Assembly (NCBI RefSeq): GCF_041431415.1
Contig: NZ_CP107845.1
Location: 4,402,001-4,466,000, forward strand
Direction: 5' to 3'
Length of the DNA: 64,000 nucleotides
Source of the DNA: Streptomyces sp. NBC_00513
GTDB taxonomy: Bacteria > Actinomycetota > Actinomycetes > Streptomycetales > Streptomycetaceae
The notes beneath the pieces were generated by a model that was given only the letters and a program-made list of their open reading frames with translations, had not been told where the DNA came from and ran no database searches. Of this stretch, positions 1 through 8,454 are shown piece after piece; positions within the stretch are counted from its first letter, which is position 1; every line of letters begins with the position of its first letter. The position numbers were made by a program, and so were the translations under genes.

Positions 1-1418
1 GTGTTCAGGTCGGTCAGCATCTGCCGGGTGAAGCCGAAGAAGTACGTCGCGACGAAGCCCACCAGGTAGCCGACGGCCAGTCCGCCGGCGTAGATCGCGA
101 TGGTCGCGCCCATCCCGGCCGTGCCGTCGAGCAGTGGGAACAGGGCCCAGCCGGACGGGCCGATCGCGGTGGAACCGAACGACGAGCCCAGCTGGTTGAG
201 GAGGCCGACGAAGGCCCCGCCGGCCGCGCCGCCCACGCAGGCGGTGACGAAGGGGCGGCCCAGCGGCAGCGAGACACCGTAGATCAGCGGCTCGCCGACG
301 CCCAGGAAGCCGGCCGGGAGCGCCGACTTGATGGTCGTGCGGATCGACCGGTTGCGCGGGAGCCGGTAGTACACGGCGATGGCCGCGCCGACCTGGCCCG
401 CGCCCGCCATGGCGAGGATGGGCAGCAGGACGGTGTGTCCGGACTGCTGGATGAGGGTGGTGTGGATCGGGATCAGGGCCTGGTGGAGGCCCAGCATCAC
501 CAGCGGCAGGAAGAGCCCGCCGAGGACGAGGCCCGCGAAGGCGCCGCCGGTGGCGAGCAGCCAGTTGGCGAAGGAGCCGATCGCCGTGGAGACCTCGCCG
601 GCGAGGAACATCAGGCCGTAGAGGGTGACCAGGCCGGAGACCAGCACGGTGAGCGTCGGGGTGACCAGGACGTCCAGCGCCTCGGGGACCCACTTGCGGC
701 ACCACTTCTCCACCTGGACGGCGAGCAGGGCCGCCGCGAGCGCGCCGAGCACACCGCCCTGTCCGGGGGAGAGCTGCTGGCCGAACGCGTCGATCTTCGC
801 GACGCCCGGGAAGACGATGATCGCGGCGACCGCGCCGCCGAGGATCGCGGTGCCGCCGAACTCCTTCGCGGTGTTGTAGCCGACGAACACCGCGATCAAC
901 GACATGAACCCGGACGCGATGGCCGCCAGGGCCGGGACGACCGTCGGCAGCCATCCCGCGTTCGTCAGCACGCCGTTCAGGCCGGCGATGATGCCGCAGC
1001 CGATCAGCGCGGGGATCAGCGGGACGAAGATGTTCGCGATCCGGCGCAGGAACAGTTTGAACGGCGTGGAGTTCCGCGCCGTGCGCGCGTCCTTCATCGC
1101 CGCGCCCTGGGCGGCCAGTTCGTCCGCCGTCACGGGGGCGGGCGGGACGGCCGCCGAGCGGCCCTCCTCCACCAGCGCCTCGAACTCGGGCGTCACCCGG
1201 GCGACGGTGCCCGGGCCCAGGACGATCTGGTACGTGTCGTCCTCGACCACGCCCATCACGCCGGGCACGGCCTTGAGGGCCTCGTCCCGGACCAGGGAGC
1301 GGTCGCGCAGGCCGATGCGCAGACGCGTCATGCAGTGCGCGATGGAGGTGATGTTGTCCGGGCCGCCGACCAGAGGAAGGATCGCGGCGGCCGTGGCGCG
1401 GTTCTTGTCAGTGGACAT
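1..1418 (-). CDS. PTS sugar permease, EIIBC subunit (MurP-like), 3' end cut by window edge
   Basis: This is a phosphotransferase-system permease that probably imports and phosphorylates N-acetylmuramic acid or a related amino sugar at the membrane. The first ~75 residues form an EIIB domain with the phospho-acceptor Cys29 in the context SIAHCMTRLR; a linker leads to a hydrophobic EIIC domain with many membrane segments and the motif GVGEPLIYG. No EIIA domain is seen, so a separate EIIA (Crr type) would be needed. About 472 codons are present, close to the full length of MurP-type proteins (~474), so little is missing past base 1. The ATG at 1418 lies 26 nt after the murQ stop, which implies one operon. 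Substrate is inferred from the murQ neighbour; GlcNAc or a beta-glucoside is the alternative. Confidence 0.9.
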   Translation of the reverse strand, partial: MSTDKNRATAAAILPLVGGPDNITSIAHCMTRLRIGLRDRSLVRDEALKAVPGVMGVVEDDTYQIVLGPGTVARVTPEFEALVEEGRSAAVPPAPVTADELAAQGAAMKDARTARNSTPFKLFLRRIANIFVPLIPALIGCGIIAGLNGVLTNAGWLPTVVPALAAIASGFMSLIAVFVGYNTAKEFGGTAILGGAVAAIIVFPGVAKIDAFGQQLSPGQGGVLGALAAALLAVQVEKWCRKWVPEALDVLVTPTLTVLVSGLVTLYGLMFLAGEVSTAIGSFANWLLATGGAFAGLVLGGLFLPLVMLGLHQALIPIHTTLIQQSGHTVLLPILAMAGAGQVGAAIAVYYRLPRNRSIRTTIKSALPAGFLGVGEPLIYGVSLPLGRPFVTACVGGAAGGAFVGLLNQLGSSFGSTAIGPSGWALFPLLDGTAGMGATIAIYAGGLAVGYLVGFVATYFFGFTRQMLTDLN

Positions 1419-1444
1419 CGTGGTGTTCGCCTTGCTGCCGGGGG

Positions 1445-2368
1445 TCAGCGGGTCTGGGTGAGGGCGGCCCGGAGGTGGCCCTGGGAGGTGGTGAGGAGTG
1501 CGGCCGCGGTGGGGCCGTCGACCCCGCCGAGGATGACGAGGACGGCGTTCTTGACCTCGCCGTCGGTGGCGGTCAGCGCGGCCTCGATCTCCGTGTCGGA
1601 CGCGCCGGTGGCCAGGGCGACGATGCGGCGGGAGCGGGCGCGCAGCTTCTCGTTCGAGGCGCGCACGTCGACCATGAGGTTCCCGTACGTCTTCCCGAGA
1701 CGGATCATCGTCACGGTCGAGAGGAGGTTCAGTACGAGCTTCTGCGCGGTGCCCGCCTTCAGGCGGGTGGAGCCGGTGAGCAGCTCGGGTCCCACGACCA
1801 CCTCGATGCCGTGCTCGGCGGCGGCGGCGAGCGCGGAGCCGGCGTTGCAGGACAGTCCGACGGTGAGCGCGCCGCGTGCGCGGGCGAACTCGACCGCGCC
1901 GACGGCGTACGGGGTGCGGCCGGAGGCGGAGATGCCGACGACGGTGTCGTCGGCGCTCAGCCCGAGGGCGGTCAGGTCCTCGGCGGCCAGTTCCTTGGAG
2001 TCCTCGGCGCCCTCGACGGCCTTGACCATCGCGGACGGGCCGCCCGCGATCAGGCCGACGACCTGGGACGGGTCCGTGTTGAAGGTGGGCGGGCACTCGC
2101 TGGCGTCCAGGACGCCCAGCCGGCCGGCGGTGCCGGCGCCCGCGTAGATCAGCCGGCCGCCGCGGGCCATCCGGGGGGCGATGTCGTCGACGGCCGCGGC
2201 GATCCCCTCCAACCGGCCGGCGACGGCGGCCGGGACGCCGGCGTCCTCGGCGTTCATCACGCGGGCGATCTCAAGGGTGGACAGCCGGTCGATCTGGGCC
2301 AGTTCGGGGCGGAAGGCCTCGGTGGTCAGGGTGTCGAGCTGGGCGCGGAGTTCGGAGTGCGCGGTCAT
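1445..2368 (-). CDS. murQ: N-acetylmuramic acid 6-phosphate etherase
   Basis: MurQ cleaves the lactyl ether of MurNAc-6-phosphate to give GlcNAc-6-phosphate and D-lactate in the cytoplasm, feeding recycled or scavenged peptidoglycan sugar into amino-sugar metabolism. The 307-residue length is standard. Family signatures are visible: the SIS-domain segment YAGAGTAGRLGVLDASECPP with the glutamate used in catalysis, the GISASGRTPY sugar-phosphate loop, and the conserved RLKAGTAQK segment. The gene sits 13 nt after the rpiR stop and 26 nt before the PTS permease, so regulator, etherase and transporter form a coherent operon. The ATG at 2368 follows a GGAG-like ribosome site. Confidence 0.95.
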   Translation of the reverse strand: MTAHSELRAQLDTLTTEAFRPELAQIDRLSTLEIARVMNAEDAGVPAAVAGRLEGIAAAVDDIAPRMARGGRLIYAGAGTAGRLGVLDASECPPTFNTDPSQVVGLIAGGPSAMVKAVEGAEDSKELAAEDLTALGLSADDTVVGISASGRTPYAVGAVEFARARGALTVGLSCNAGSALAAAAEHGIEVVVGPELLTGSTRLKAGTAQKLVLNLLSTVTMIRLGKTYGNLMVDVRASNEKLRARSRRIVALATGASDTEIEAALTATDGEVKNAVLVILGGVDGPTAAALLTTSQGHLRAALTQTR

Positions 2369-2381
2369 GGGCGGGGGGCTC

Positions 2382-3422
2382 CTAGCGGGTGGTGCGCCTA
2401 CTGGTGGGGGCGGTGGCGGAGTGTCGGGGCGCGAGCGCCTCGTAGGAGGCGGCCAGGGCGGGCGCCGCGGTCTCGTACGTCTGCTGCGCGACCCCGACGA
2501 ACAGGCAGTCCACGACGAGCAGCTGACTGGTGCGGCTGGACATGGCCGCCGGGCGCAGCCGGCTCTCGCGGGCGGCGGAGGTGGCGAGCACGTGATCGGC
2601 GTAGTGGGCGACGGGTGCGCCGGGGCGGCCGGTGACGGCGATGGTCGTCGCGCCGCGTTCGAAGGCCCGGCGCAGCGGCTCGATCACGTCCCCGGTGGTG
2701 CCGGAGTGGGTGATGGCGACGGCGACGTCGCCGGGGCGCAGCAGGACGGCGTTGGTCACGGCGAGGTGGGGGTCGGTGTGGGCGTGCGCGATGAGGCCGA
2801 TGCGCAGCAGTTTCTGTGCGAGGTCCTGGCCGACGAGGGAGGACGCGCCGACGCCGTACACGTCGATGCGGCGGGCGGTCGCGAGCGCGGTGACGGCCGC
2901 GGCCAACTGTCCGAGGTCGAGGCCGGCGGCGGTGTCGGCGAGGGTCTGCGCCTCCTCGTGCGCGAGTTTCGCGACGACGTCGGCGATCGGGTCGTCGACC
3001 GCTATGTCCACGGTGACGGCGGGGGCCGCGCCGGACTCCTGCTGCGCGGCGAGCGCGGCGAGGGCCAGGCGCAGGTCGCGGTAGCCGGGGTAGCCGAGGA
3101 GGCGGGCGGTGCGGACGACGGTGGCCTCGCTGGTGCCCGTGTGCGCGGCGAGGGCGGAGACGGTGAGCCTGGCGCAGCCGGCCGGGTCGGAGGCGACGGC
3201 CTCGGCGACGGCCTGCATGGAGCGGGTCATGTGCGGTCCGAGGCTGCGGACGCGGGCGCGGAGGGCGGCCGGGGCGGGGGCCTCGACGGGGACGGCCGGG
3301 GTGGGGGCGTCGGTGGGCGTGCCGGTGCCGGTGCCGGTGCCCGTGGTCGTACCGGTGCCCGTCGTCGTACCGGTGTCGGTGCGGGCCCCGGTACTGGAAG
3401 TTTCTTTCACGTTCTCGCTCAC
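2382..3422 (-). CDS. RpiR/MurR-family transcriptional regulator (HTH + SIS)
   Basis: A probable repressor of the downstream murQ-PTS operon that senses a sugar phosphate. After a low-complexity Thr/Gly-rich N-terminus (residues ~11-36, almost only T and G), an RpiR-type helix-turn-helix runs from about 53 to 130 (TVSALAAHTGTSEATVVRTARLLGYPGYRDLR), and an SIS sugar-isomerase-like domain from about 160 to 325 contains VYGVGASSLVGQDLAQKL and AITHSGTTGDV. The GTG at 3422 is chosen because it begins six bases after a good -10 box, fitting a leaderless transcript. The Thr/Gly tract comes from repeated 18-base GTACCGGTGCCCGTCGTC-like units and is probably a disordered tail of variable length. Confidence 0.9.
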   Translation of the reverse strand: MSENVKETSSTGARTDTGTTTGTGTTTGTGTGTGTPTDAPTPAVPVEAPAPAALRARVRSLGPHMTRSMQAVAEAVASDPAGCARLTVSALAAHTGTSEATVVRTARLLGYPGYRDLRLALAALAAQQESGAAPAVTVDIAVDDPIADVVAKLAHEEAQTLADTAAGLDLGQLAAAVTALATARRIDVYGVGASSLVGQDLAQKLLRIGLIAHAHTDPHLAVTNAVLLRPGDVAVAITHSGTTGDVIEPLRRAFERGATTIAVTGRPGAPVAHYADHVLATSAARESRLRPAAMSSRTSQLLVVDCLFVGVAQQTYETAAPALAASYEALAPRHSATAPTSRRTTR

Positions 3423-3425
3423 ACT

Positions 3426-3458
3426 TGAAATCTATTTTCAGGCAGGGGCGCGGGTCAA
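3426..3458 (-). promoter_or_regulatory. Promoter and palindromic operator of the rpiR-murQ-PTS operon
   Basis: On the minus strand a -35 box TTGACC (3453-3458) and a -10 box TAGATT (3429-3434) are 18 bp apart. The palindrome TGAAAATAGATTTCA (3426-3440) covers the -10 and matches the TGAAA-N5-TTTCA shape typical of RpiR/MurR operators, implying autorepression. The predicted start point falls on or next to the GTG at 3422, so the transcript would be leaderless. Confidence 0.6.
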
Positions 3459-3570
3459 GACGCCATGAGGCCCCGGTTCCGCGGGACTTCCGCGACCGGG
3501 GCCGCGGGCCTTCGGTCCGCTTTGTCCGGGGGCCTTCGTTCCGGGGCCGTCGCGGGTTCACAATGGGCGC

Positions 3571-3945
3571 ATGGACCACGCGACCCCCCTGGAGCAGGCG
3601 CTGCACGCCGCCCGTGCCCTCGTACTGACCGATCTCGTCGCGGGCGACGTCGCCGAGGCCGATGTCGTCTCCCTCGTGGAGGACGCCGTCACGCACCGGC
3701 GCTGGTGGGTGGAGCAGTGGCCCGAGGGCGTCGACTTCCTCGCCGGCCTCGTCGCCCAGGACGTCCAGGACGCGCTGTTGGAGAAGTACGGCCGCTGGCC
3801 CCTGTGCCCCGTCTGCACGCACGGCGACCCGCACGCGCTGGACGTCGAACCGGAACTCGGGCCCGACCCGCACTGGGTGTGCTCCGAGGCGGGCGTCCGG
3901 GTGGCGGCCGTCGGCGGGCTCGCCCCCGTCTTCGGCCGGCGGTGA
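3571..3945 (+). CDS. Conserved hypothetical protein, 124 aa
   Basis: Function is not recognised. The protein is small, acidic and soluble, mostly helical in its first 90 residues, with CPVCTHGDPHAL near residue 90 and another Cys in the segment HWVCSEAG about 20 residues later; the CxxC plus following Cys/His residues could bind zinc. It is read divergently from the rpiR operon and is followed eight bases later by a DUF4031 gene, so the two are probably co-transcribed. ATG 3571 is the only sensible start; the Shine-Dalgarno signal is weak. Base composition matches the neighbours, so I see no reason to suspect recent transfer. Confidence 0.75.
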   Translation: MDHATPLEQALHAARALVLTDLVAGDVAEADVVSLVEDAVTHRRWWVEQWPEGVDFLAGLVAQDVQDALLEKYGRWPLCPVCTHGDPHALDVEPELGPDPHWVCSEAGVRVAAVGGLAPVFGRR

Positions 3946-3952
3946 GCCGCCG

Positions 3953-4219
3953 GTGACGGTGTACATCGATCCGCCGACCTGGCCGGGGCACGGCCGGATG
4001 TGGTCACACCTGGTCAGCGACGTCTCGTACGAGGAACTCCACGCCTTCGCCGCGATGATCGGCTGCCCGCCCAGGGCTTTCGAGCGGGACCACTACGACG
4101 TGCCCTCGTACCGGTACGCGGACGCGGTCGGGGCGGGCGCGGTGGAGATCGGCAGCAAGGAACTCGTCCGCCGGCTGACATCGGCGGGCCTGCGCCGCCC
4201 GAAGGGACGCCCGGCGTAG
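3953..4219 (+). CDS. DUF4031 domain protein, 88 aa
   Basis: A very small protein that consists almost only of a DUF4031 domain. It starts VTVYIDPPTWPGHGRMWSHL, continues with DVSYEELHAFAAMIG and FERDHYDVPSYRY, and ends with a basic tail. This conserved pattern is typical of the family, whose biochemical role is unknown to me; the invariant Asp, His and Tyr residues suggest a small catalytic or nucleotide-binding fold. The GTG at 3953 is chosen because the homologous region begins right there and it lies seven bases after the stop of the preceding gene, implying translational coupling. It is too short for many gene callers but is well supported by its motif content. Confidence 0.8.
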   Translation: MTVYIDPPTWPGHGRMWSHLVSDVSYEELHAFAAMIGCPPRAFERDHYDVPSYRYADAVGAGAVEIGSKELVRRLTSAGLRRPKGRPA

Positions 4220-4458
4220 GTCGTCCGGCGTGCTGCCCGCGCGGGGGCGGTCGCGGCGCGCGAGTGGCCCGGAGGCAGGGGCGTGTTTCCCGCCGCCCCG
4301 AGGGGACATCGAGGCCATCCCGGGGCATCGCGGGCAGGGCGCGGTCGCGCCGCTGACCTGGGCATGGAGCCTTCGCGGACTGCCGGGAACCCCGGGCGGA
4401 CCGGCTGTCGGCACGGCGTGTTAGCGTCCGCCGATCAACCAATCTCTTGGGGGGAACT

Positions 4459-6180
4459 TTGCGAAGATTTTTGGGCGCCGGGATCGCGGCGACGCTGCTC
4501 GTCACCGGTGGCGTCGTGGGGGCGGGGACGGCCGTGGCGGCCGGGGATCCGACGTTCGAGTTCTACGACATCGGGGACAAGGTCCTCATGCCGGGCGAGG
4601 GCTGGACCTGGCTGTCGCCGCCGTCCACCGGCGGACAGAACTCCGGTGAGCCCGACGGCACGTACGTGTACGCGCTGAGCAGGAAGCCGCTCACGGACGC
4701 CGGCTGGTCCGGCGGCGGCGCGCCGGCCGGGCTGAAGGTCGACCCGACGGACGCCTGCAAGCCGAAGGCCGGGATCGCCGGTGTCTACCTGTGCGACCTG
4801 AAGAGCTGGAACAACCCGGCTCCCGAGGTCTCGGCGACGAGCACCGCGGCGAACGGCACGACCGCCTACTACAGCCTCGTCTACGTGCCGCGCGGCGCGA
4901 GCGTCGACGCGGGCATCAAGGAGGCGCAGACCGCCGGCTCCAAGCCCATCGGTCCGCGCCGGGCGCACGCGACGATCACGGCCAAGACCAAGGCGCAGGT
5001 CGCGCAGAACACCATGACGCTGACGACGCCGCAGCTGCCGGCCGGCGGCTCGGCGGCGCACACCGTGAAGCTGCACGCGGTCGACAAGGGCCGCCTCCAG
5101 ATGAGCCTGAGCGCGGCGCCGGGCTTCCGGCGCTGGGACGAGGGCGAGCTGAAGGTCAGCGTCGACGGGGTCGGCGCGGGCGGCGCGGCGGGCGCGGAGT
5201 GCGACCACTCGCTCGGCGAGCCCGGCTGGGGCAACGAGATCCGCTGCGACATCACCAAGCCCGGCGACTACACGGTCACCTACGGGCTGAAGGCCGCGGC
5301 CGGCGCGCCGGCGTGGCGGCTGCGCAACACCGCCGTCTACGAGGTGTACACCTTCGGCACGGGCAACCCGGAGAAGGCGGCGGACTTCACGATCGGCAGC
5401 TCGATCCCGGTGTCCGAGCGCTTCCGGGTCGTGGGCCGCAGCGCGGACGGCGATCTGTACGACTACCGCGGCACGGGCAGGGGCGCGCAGCCGTTCGAGT
5501 CGTCCTCGCTGGTCGGCGGCGCCCCGGACTGGAACCGGTACTCGGCGATCACCCGGCTGGGTCCGCTGACCGTGCAGAGCACCGGTCCGGGCGCGGTGGC
5601 CCGGGACAAGGCCGGCGTGCTGTGGTTCTACCGGATGTCCGGTGACGGCGGCATCTTCAAGGACCGGCTGAAGCTCGGCGCGGGCTGGAACGCCTTCAAC
5701 TCGCTGACGGGCGCCTCGGACCTGACCGGCGACAAGAACGCGGACCTGCTGGCGCGGGACACCGCGGGCACGATGTGGCTGTACCCCGGCACCGGCAACA
5801 CCGCGGCGCCGTTCGGCAACCGGGTGAAGATGGGCGCGGGCTGGAACATCTTCAACTCGCTGGTCGGCGGAACCGACGCGACCGGCGACGGCAAGCCCGA
5901 CCTGCTGGCCCGTGACACGGCGGGCAAGCTGTGGCTGTACCCGGGCACGGGTGTCGGCGCGACGCCCTTCGGCCCCCGGGCCGAGATCGGCACCGGCTGG
6001 CAGATCTACAACACCGTGCTGGCCCCGGGCGACCTGAACTCGGACGGCAAGGCCGACCTGGTCGCGCGGGACGCCGCGGGTGGGCTCTGGTCCTACGCGG
6101 GCACCGGCGTCGCGGCGAAGCCGTACGCCTCGCGCGTGAAGATCGGCACCGGCTGGCAGACCTACAACCTGCTGTTCTAG
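4459..6180 (+). CDS. Secreted FG-GAP/VCBS-repeat protein
   Basis: An exported protein of 573 residues. The N-terminus MRRFLGAGIAATLLVTGGVV and a following AVAAG cleavage site form a clear signal peptide. The middle (about 30-310) is a non-repetitive extracellular region with a probable disulfide pair. From about residue 330 to the end there are four to five repeats of ~49 residues built on LLARDTAGTMWLYPGTG, APFG, IGTGW and GDLNSDGKADLVARD, the metal-binding FG-GAP/VCBS pattern expected to fold as a beta-propeller blade set. I chose TTG 4459 because GGGGGGAA lies just upstream; a TTG at 4447 is in frame but sits inside that ribosome site. The partner or substrate is unknown. A strong hairpin terminator follows. 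Confidence 0.88.
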   Translation: MRRFLGAGIAATLLVTGGVVGAGTAVAAGDPTFEFYDIGDKVLMPGEGWTWLSPPSTGGQNSGEPDGTYVYALSRKPLTDAGWSGGGAPAGLKVDPTDACKPKAGIAGVYLCDLKSWNNPAPEVSATSTAANGTTAYYSLVYVPRGASVDAGIKEAQTAGSKPIGPRRAHATITAKTKAQVAQNTMTLTTPQLPAGGSAAHTVKLHAVDKGRLQMSLSAAPGFRRWDEGELKVSVDGVGAGGAAGAECDHSLGEPGWGNEIRCDITKPGDYTVTYGLKAAAGAPAWRLRNTAVYEVYTFGTGNPEKAADFTIGSSIPVSERFRVVGRSADGDLYDYRGTGRGAQPFESSSLVGGAPDWNRYSAITRLGPLTVQSTGPGAVARDKAGVLWFYRMSGDGGIFKDRLKLGAGWNAFNSLTGASDLTGDKNADLLARDTAGTMWLYPGTGNTAAPFGNRVKMGAGWNIFNSLVGGTDATGDGKPDLLARDTAGKLWLYPGTGVGATPFGPRAEIGTGWQIYNTVLAPGDLNSDGKADLVARDAAGGLWSYAGTGVAAKPYASRVKIGTGWQTYNLLF

Positions 6181-6233
6181 GTCCGGTGGCCGAAGCGGCC
6201 CCGGAAGGGGCGCAGCGGCACCGGAAAGAGCGT

Positions 6234-6270
6234 GAGACGGCCTCCGCCCCTCGTGGGCGGAGGCCGTCTC
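6234..6270. terminator. Bidirectional hairpin terminator
   Basis: A perfect 16-bp stem (GAGACGGCCTCCGCCC, 6234-6249, with its complement at 6255-6270) closes a five-base loop. It sits between the convergent secreted repeat protein and the MFS pump, so it can serve both. Confidence 0.8.
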
Positions 6271-6301
6271 GCCGTCGGTGACGCGCTCAGTGGGTCCGGG
6301 C

Positions 6302-7558
6302 TCAGTGGGTCCGGGCCGGCTGCGGCTCCGCGACACGGCCGGCGGACGCGACGATCCTGGACGCGCGGACCGTCCCGCCCCCGCCGTCCCGCCGGTCCAG
6401 CCGCAGCGCGGCCACGGCCAGGCCGATCGCGGTGACCGTCATCGCCGCGCCCGCCCAGGCGGTGGCGGAGAAGCCCATTCCGGCGTCGATGACGGTGCCG
6501 CCGAGCCAGGGGCCCCCGGTGTTGCCGAGATTGAACGCGGCCGTGGTGGTGGCGCCCGCCAGGGTGGGGGCGGCGCCCGCGATGTTGAACATGCGGGCGT
6601 TCAGGGCCGGGGCCGTGAAGAACGCCGAGACGCCGAGCAGGAACGACAGCCCGATCGCCGCCACCTGCACGGAGGCCAGCAGGGCCAGGGTCGTGAGGAA
6701 GACCGTCGAGGCGGTGATGCCCCAGATCAGCACGCCGAACAGGTGCGCGTCGGCGACCCGCCCGCCGATGGTGGTGCCGATCAGCGCGCCCACCCCGAAG
6801 AGGCCCAGGATCCACGGCACCCACCCGGAGTCCAGCCCGGCCACGTCCGTGAGCAGCGGAGACAGGTAGCTGAACGCGCAGAAGACACCGCCGGCGGCGA
6901 GGGCGGTCATGCCGATGGACAGCCACACCTGGCGGTCCCGGTAGATCCGCAGCTCGCTCTTGATCCGCGGCTTCTCGGCGGGCAGCGGGATCTTCGGGAT
7001 CAGCGTCAGGATGCCGACGAGGGCGACCGCGGAGGCCGCGCCGACCGACCAGAACGCGGAGCGCCAGCCCAGGTGCTCCCCGAGGAAGGCGCCGGCGGGC
7101 ACGCCGAGGACGTTGGCGATGGACAGGCCGCCGATCATGACGGCCATCGCGCGGGCCCGCTGGTCCTTGTCGACCATGGCGATGGCGACGGCCGCGCCGA
7201 CGGCCCAGAAGCCGGCGCAGGCGAGGGCGGAGACCACGCGGGAGGCGAAGAGGAGCTCGTACGAGGGGGCCAGCGCGCCCGCGACCTGCCCGAGCCCGAA
7301 GAGGGCGATCAGGGAGACGAGGGTGGTGCGGCGCGGCAGCCGCAGCGTGGCGACGGCCAGCAGCGGCGCCCCGACGACCATGCCGATCGCGAAGGCGGAT
7401 ATGAGCAGGCCCGCCTGCGGGATGCTGACGCCCATGTCCTCGGCGATGGGTGGCAGGAGCCCCGAGAGCATGAATTCGCTGGTCCCGAGGGCGAAGACGG
7501 ACAGGCCGAGGACGTAGACGGCGACGGGCATGCGGGATCGTGTGGAGGCTGCGGGCAT
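6302..7558 (-). CDS. MFS efflux transporter, Cmx/CmrA chloramphenicol-exporter type
   Basis: A drug:H+ antiporter (DHA1 group) of the cytoplasmic membrane with about twelve membrane segments. The N-terminal pattern MPVAVYVLGLSVFALGTSEF followed by MLSGLLPPIAEDMGV and the ISAFAIGMVVGAPLLAV helix closely resemble the Cmx/CmlR chloramphenicol exporters of actinomycetes; the loop RLPRR after helix 2 and the GVPAGAFLGEHLGWR motif of helix 5 are also present. Several in-frame starts exist: 7591, 7558 and 7531. I use ATG 7558; the last of these (MPVAV) aligns best with the family but has no ribosome site. Substrate is inferred from family likeness only. No regulator is adjacent. Confidence 0.85.
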   Translation of the reverse strand: MPAASTRSRMPVAVYVLGLSVFALGTSEFMLSGLLPPIAEDMGVSIPQAGLLISAFAIGMVVGAPLLAVATLRLPRRTTLVSLIALFGLGQVAGALAPSYELLFASRVVSALACAGFWAVGAAVAIAMVDKDQRARAMAVMIGGLSIANVLGVPAGAFLGEHLGWRSAFWSVGAASAVALVGILTLIPKIPLPAEKPRIKSELRIYRDRQVWLSIGMTALAAGGVFCAFSYLSPLLTDVAGLDSGWVPWILGLFGVGALIGTTIGGRVADAHLFGVLIWGITASTVFLTTLALLASVQVAAIGLSFLLGVSAFFTAPALNARMFNIAGAAPTLAGATTTAAFNLGNTGGPWLGGTVIDAGMGFSATAWAGAAMTVTAIGLAVAALRLDRRDGGGGTVRASRIVASAGRVAEPQPARTH

Positions 7559-7627
7559 GACAGTCACAAACCACCGCGAACGTGCTCGCATTCCCCGGCG
7601 CCGCGTCGGCCTCCCGTCGGCCCCTCC

Positions 7628-8314
7628 TCAGCCCGGGTCGCCGACGTCGGTGAGGGTGGCCAGCTCGGCGGCCAGGTTGCGGCGGGCCGGCGCCTCCCAG
7701 TGCGCGGCGCCGTACGGGGTGCGAAAGAGCCGGGGCAAGCCCAGCAACTGGCGCAGGACGGCGGCCCGGCCCTCGCGGAAGGCGTCGTCCGGCACGAACC
7801 CGTACTCGGCGCGCACGGCGGCGACGTACGCGGCGTACGCGTCGGGCTCCCCGGCGAGGACGGCCAGATCGGCGTCACAGAGGACCTCGCCGTCGCCGTC
7901 CCCGGGGGCCGGGTCGTGGGTGACGGTGAGCCGGACCAGGCGGGCCACCGCGGCGGTGCGGTCGGCGTCGATGCCCAGCTCGGGCAGGGCGCGCTCGGCG
8001 AGGACGGCGCTGCGCTCCTCGTTCTCGGAGCGGTCCGGGCGGTAGACGGCGTCGTGGAACCACGCCGCGAGTTCCACGGCGGCGAGGTCGCGCGCGTGCG
8101 GCGCGAGGACGTCGATCCGCGAGAGGACGTCGGCCAGGTGCGCGGTGGTGTGGTAGCGCCGCTGCGGCTCCGCCCAGGCCGCGAGGAGGCGCTTCGCGTA
8201 CGGGGCGGGGTCCGTGTCGGGCGCCGCTCCGGCGGCCGTGACGGTGGCCTGCCAGCGGGCGCGCAGCGGGGCGGTGTCGGGCGGCGCGGTGTCGTGCGCC
8301 GGGTCAGGGGTCAT
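7628..8314 (-). CDS. HD-domain hydrolase, predicted metal-dependent phosphohydrolase
   Basis: A cytosolic 228-residue protein of the HD superfamily. The opening LRARWQATVTAAG and the segment YHTTAHLADVLSRID supply the first metal-binding His, and the diagnostic ELAAWFHDAVYRPDRSENEERSA gives the His-Asp doublet; DADLAVLAG provides the later conserved Asp. This layout is that of small bacterial proteins annotated as predicted metal-dependent HD phosphohydrolases. The natural substrate, perhaps a nucleotide, cannot be read from the sequence. ATG 8314 is selected because the upstream extension is basic and not conserved-looking. It is transcribed divergently from cutC, sharing a 140-bp intergenic region that holds the DasR-like site. 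Confidence 0.85.
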   Translation of the reverse strand: MTPDPAHDTAPPDTAPLRARWQATVTAAGAAPDTDPAPYAKRLLAAWAEPQRRYHTTAHLADVLSRIDVLAPHARDLAAVELAAWFHDAVYRPDRSENEERSAVLAERALPELGIDADRTAAVARLVRLTVTHDPAPGDGDGEVLCDADLAVLAGEPDAYAAYVAAVRAEYGFVPDDAFREGRAAVLRQLLGLPRLFRTPYGAAHWEAPARRNLAAELATLTDVGDPG

Positions 8315-8378
8315 GGGCACATTGTGCGGGTGGCGTGATTGTGCTGGTGAAGCGCGGGCCGAGGCCCGTACCCTGGAT

Positions 8379-8394
8379 ATTGGACTAGACCTAT
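8379..8394. promoter_or_regulatory. DasR-like operator (dre) before cutC
   Basis: The 16-mer ATTGGACTAGACCTAT closely follows the Streptomyces dre consensus ACTGGTCTAGACCACT; its reverse strand reads GGTCTAGTCCA, a form found at natural DasR targets. It lies 60 bp before the cutC start and 65 bp before the divergent HD gene. DasR is the GntR-family GlcNAc-6-phosphate-responsive regulator. Confidence 0.55.
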
Positions 8395-8454
8395 TTCTCA
8401 CGGGTCGCATACGGGTCACATACGGGCAGTTCTCCGAAGGATGGATGGAATCGA

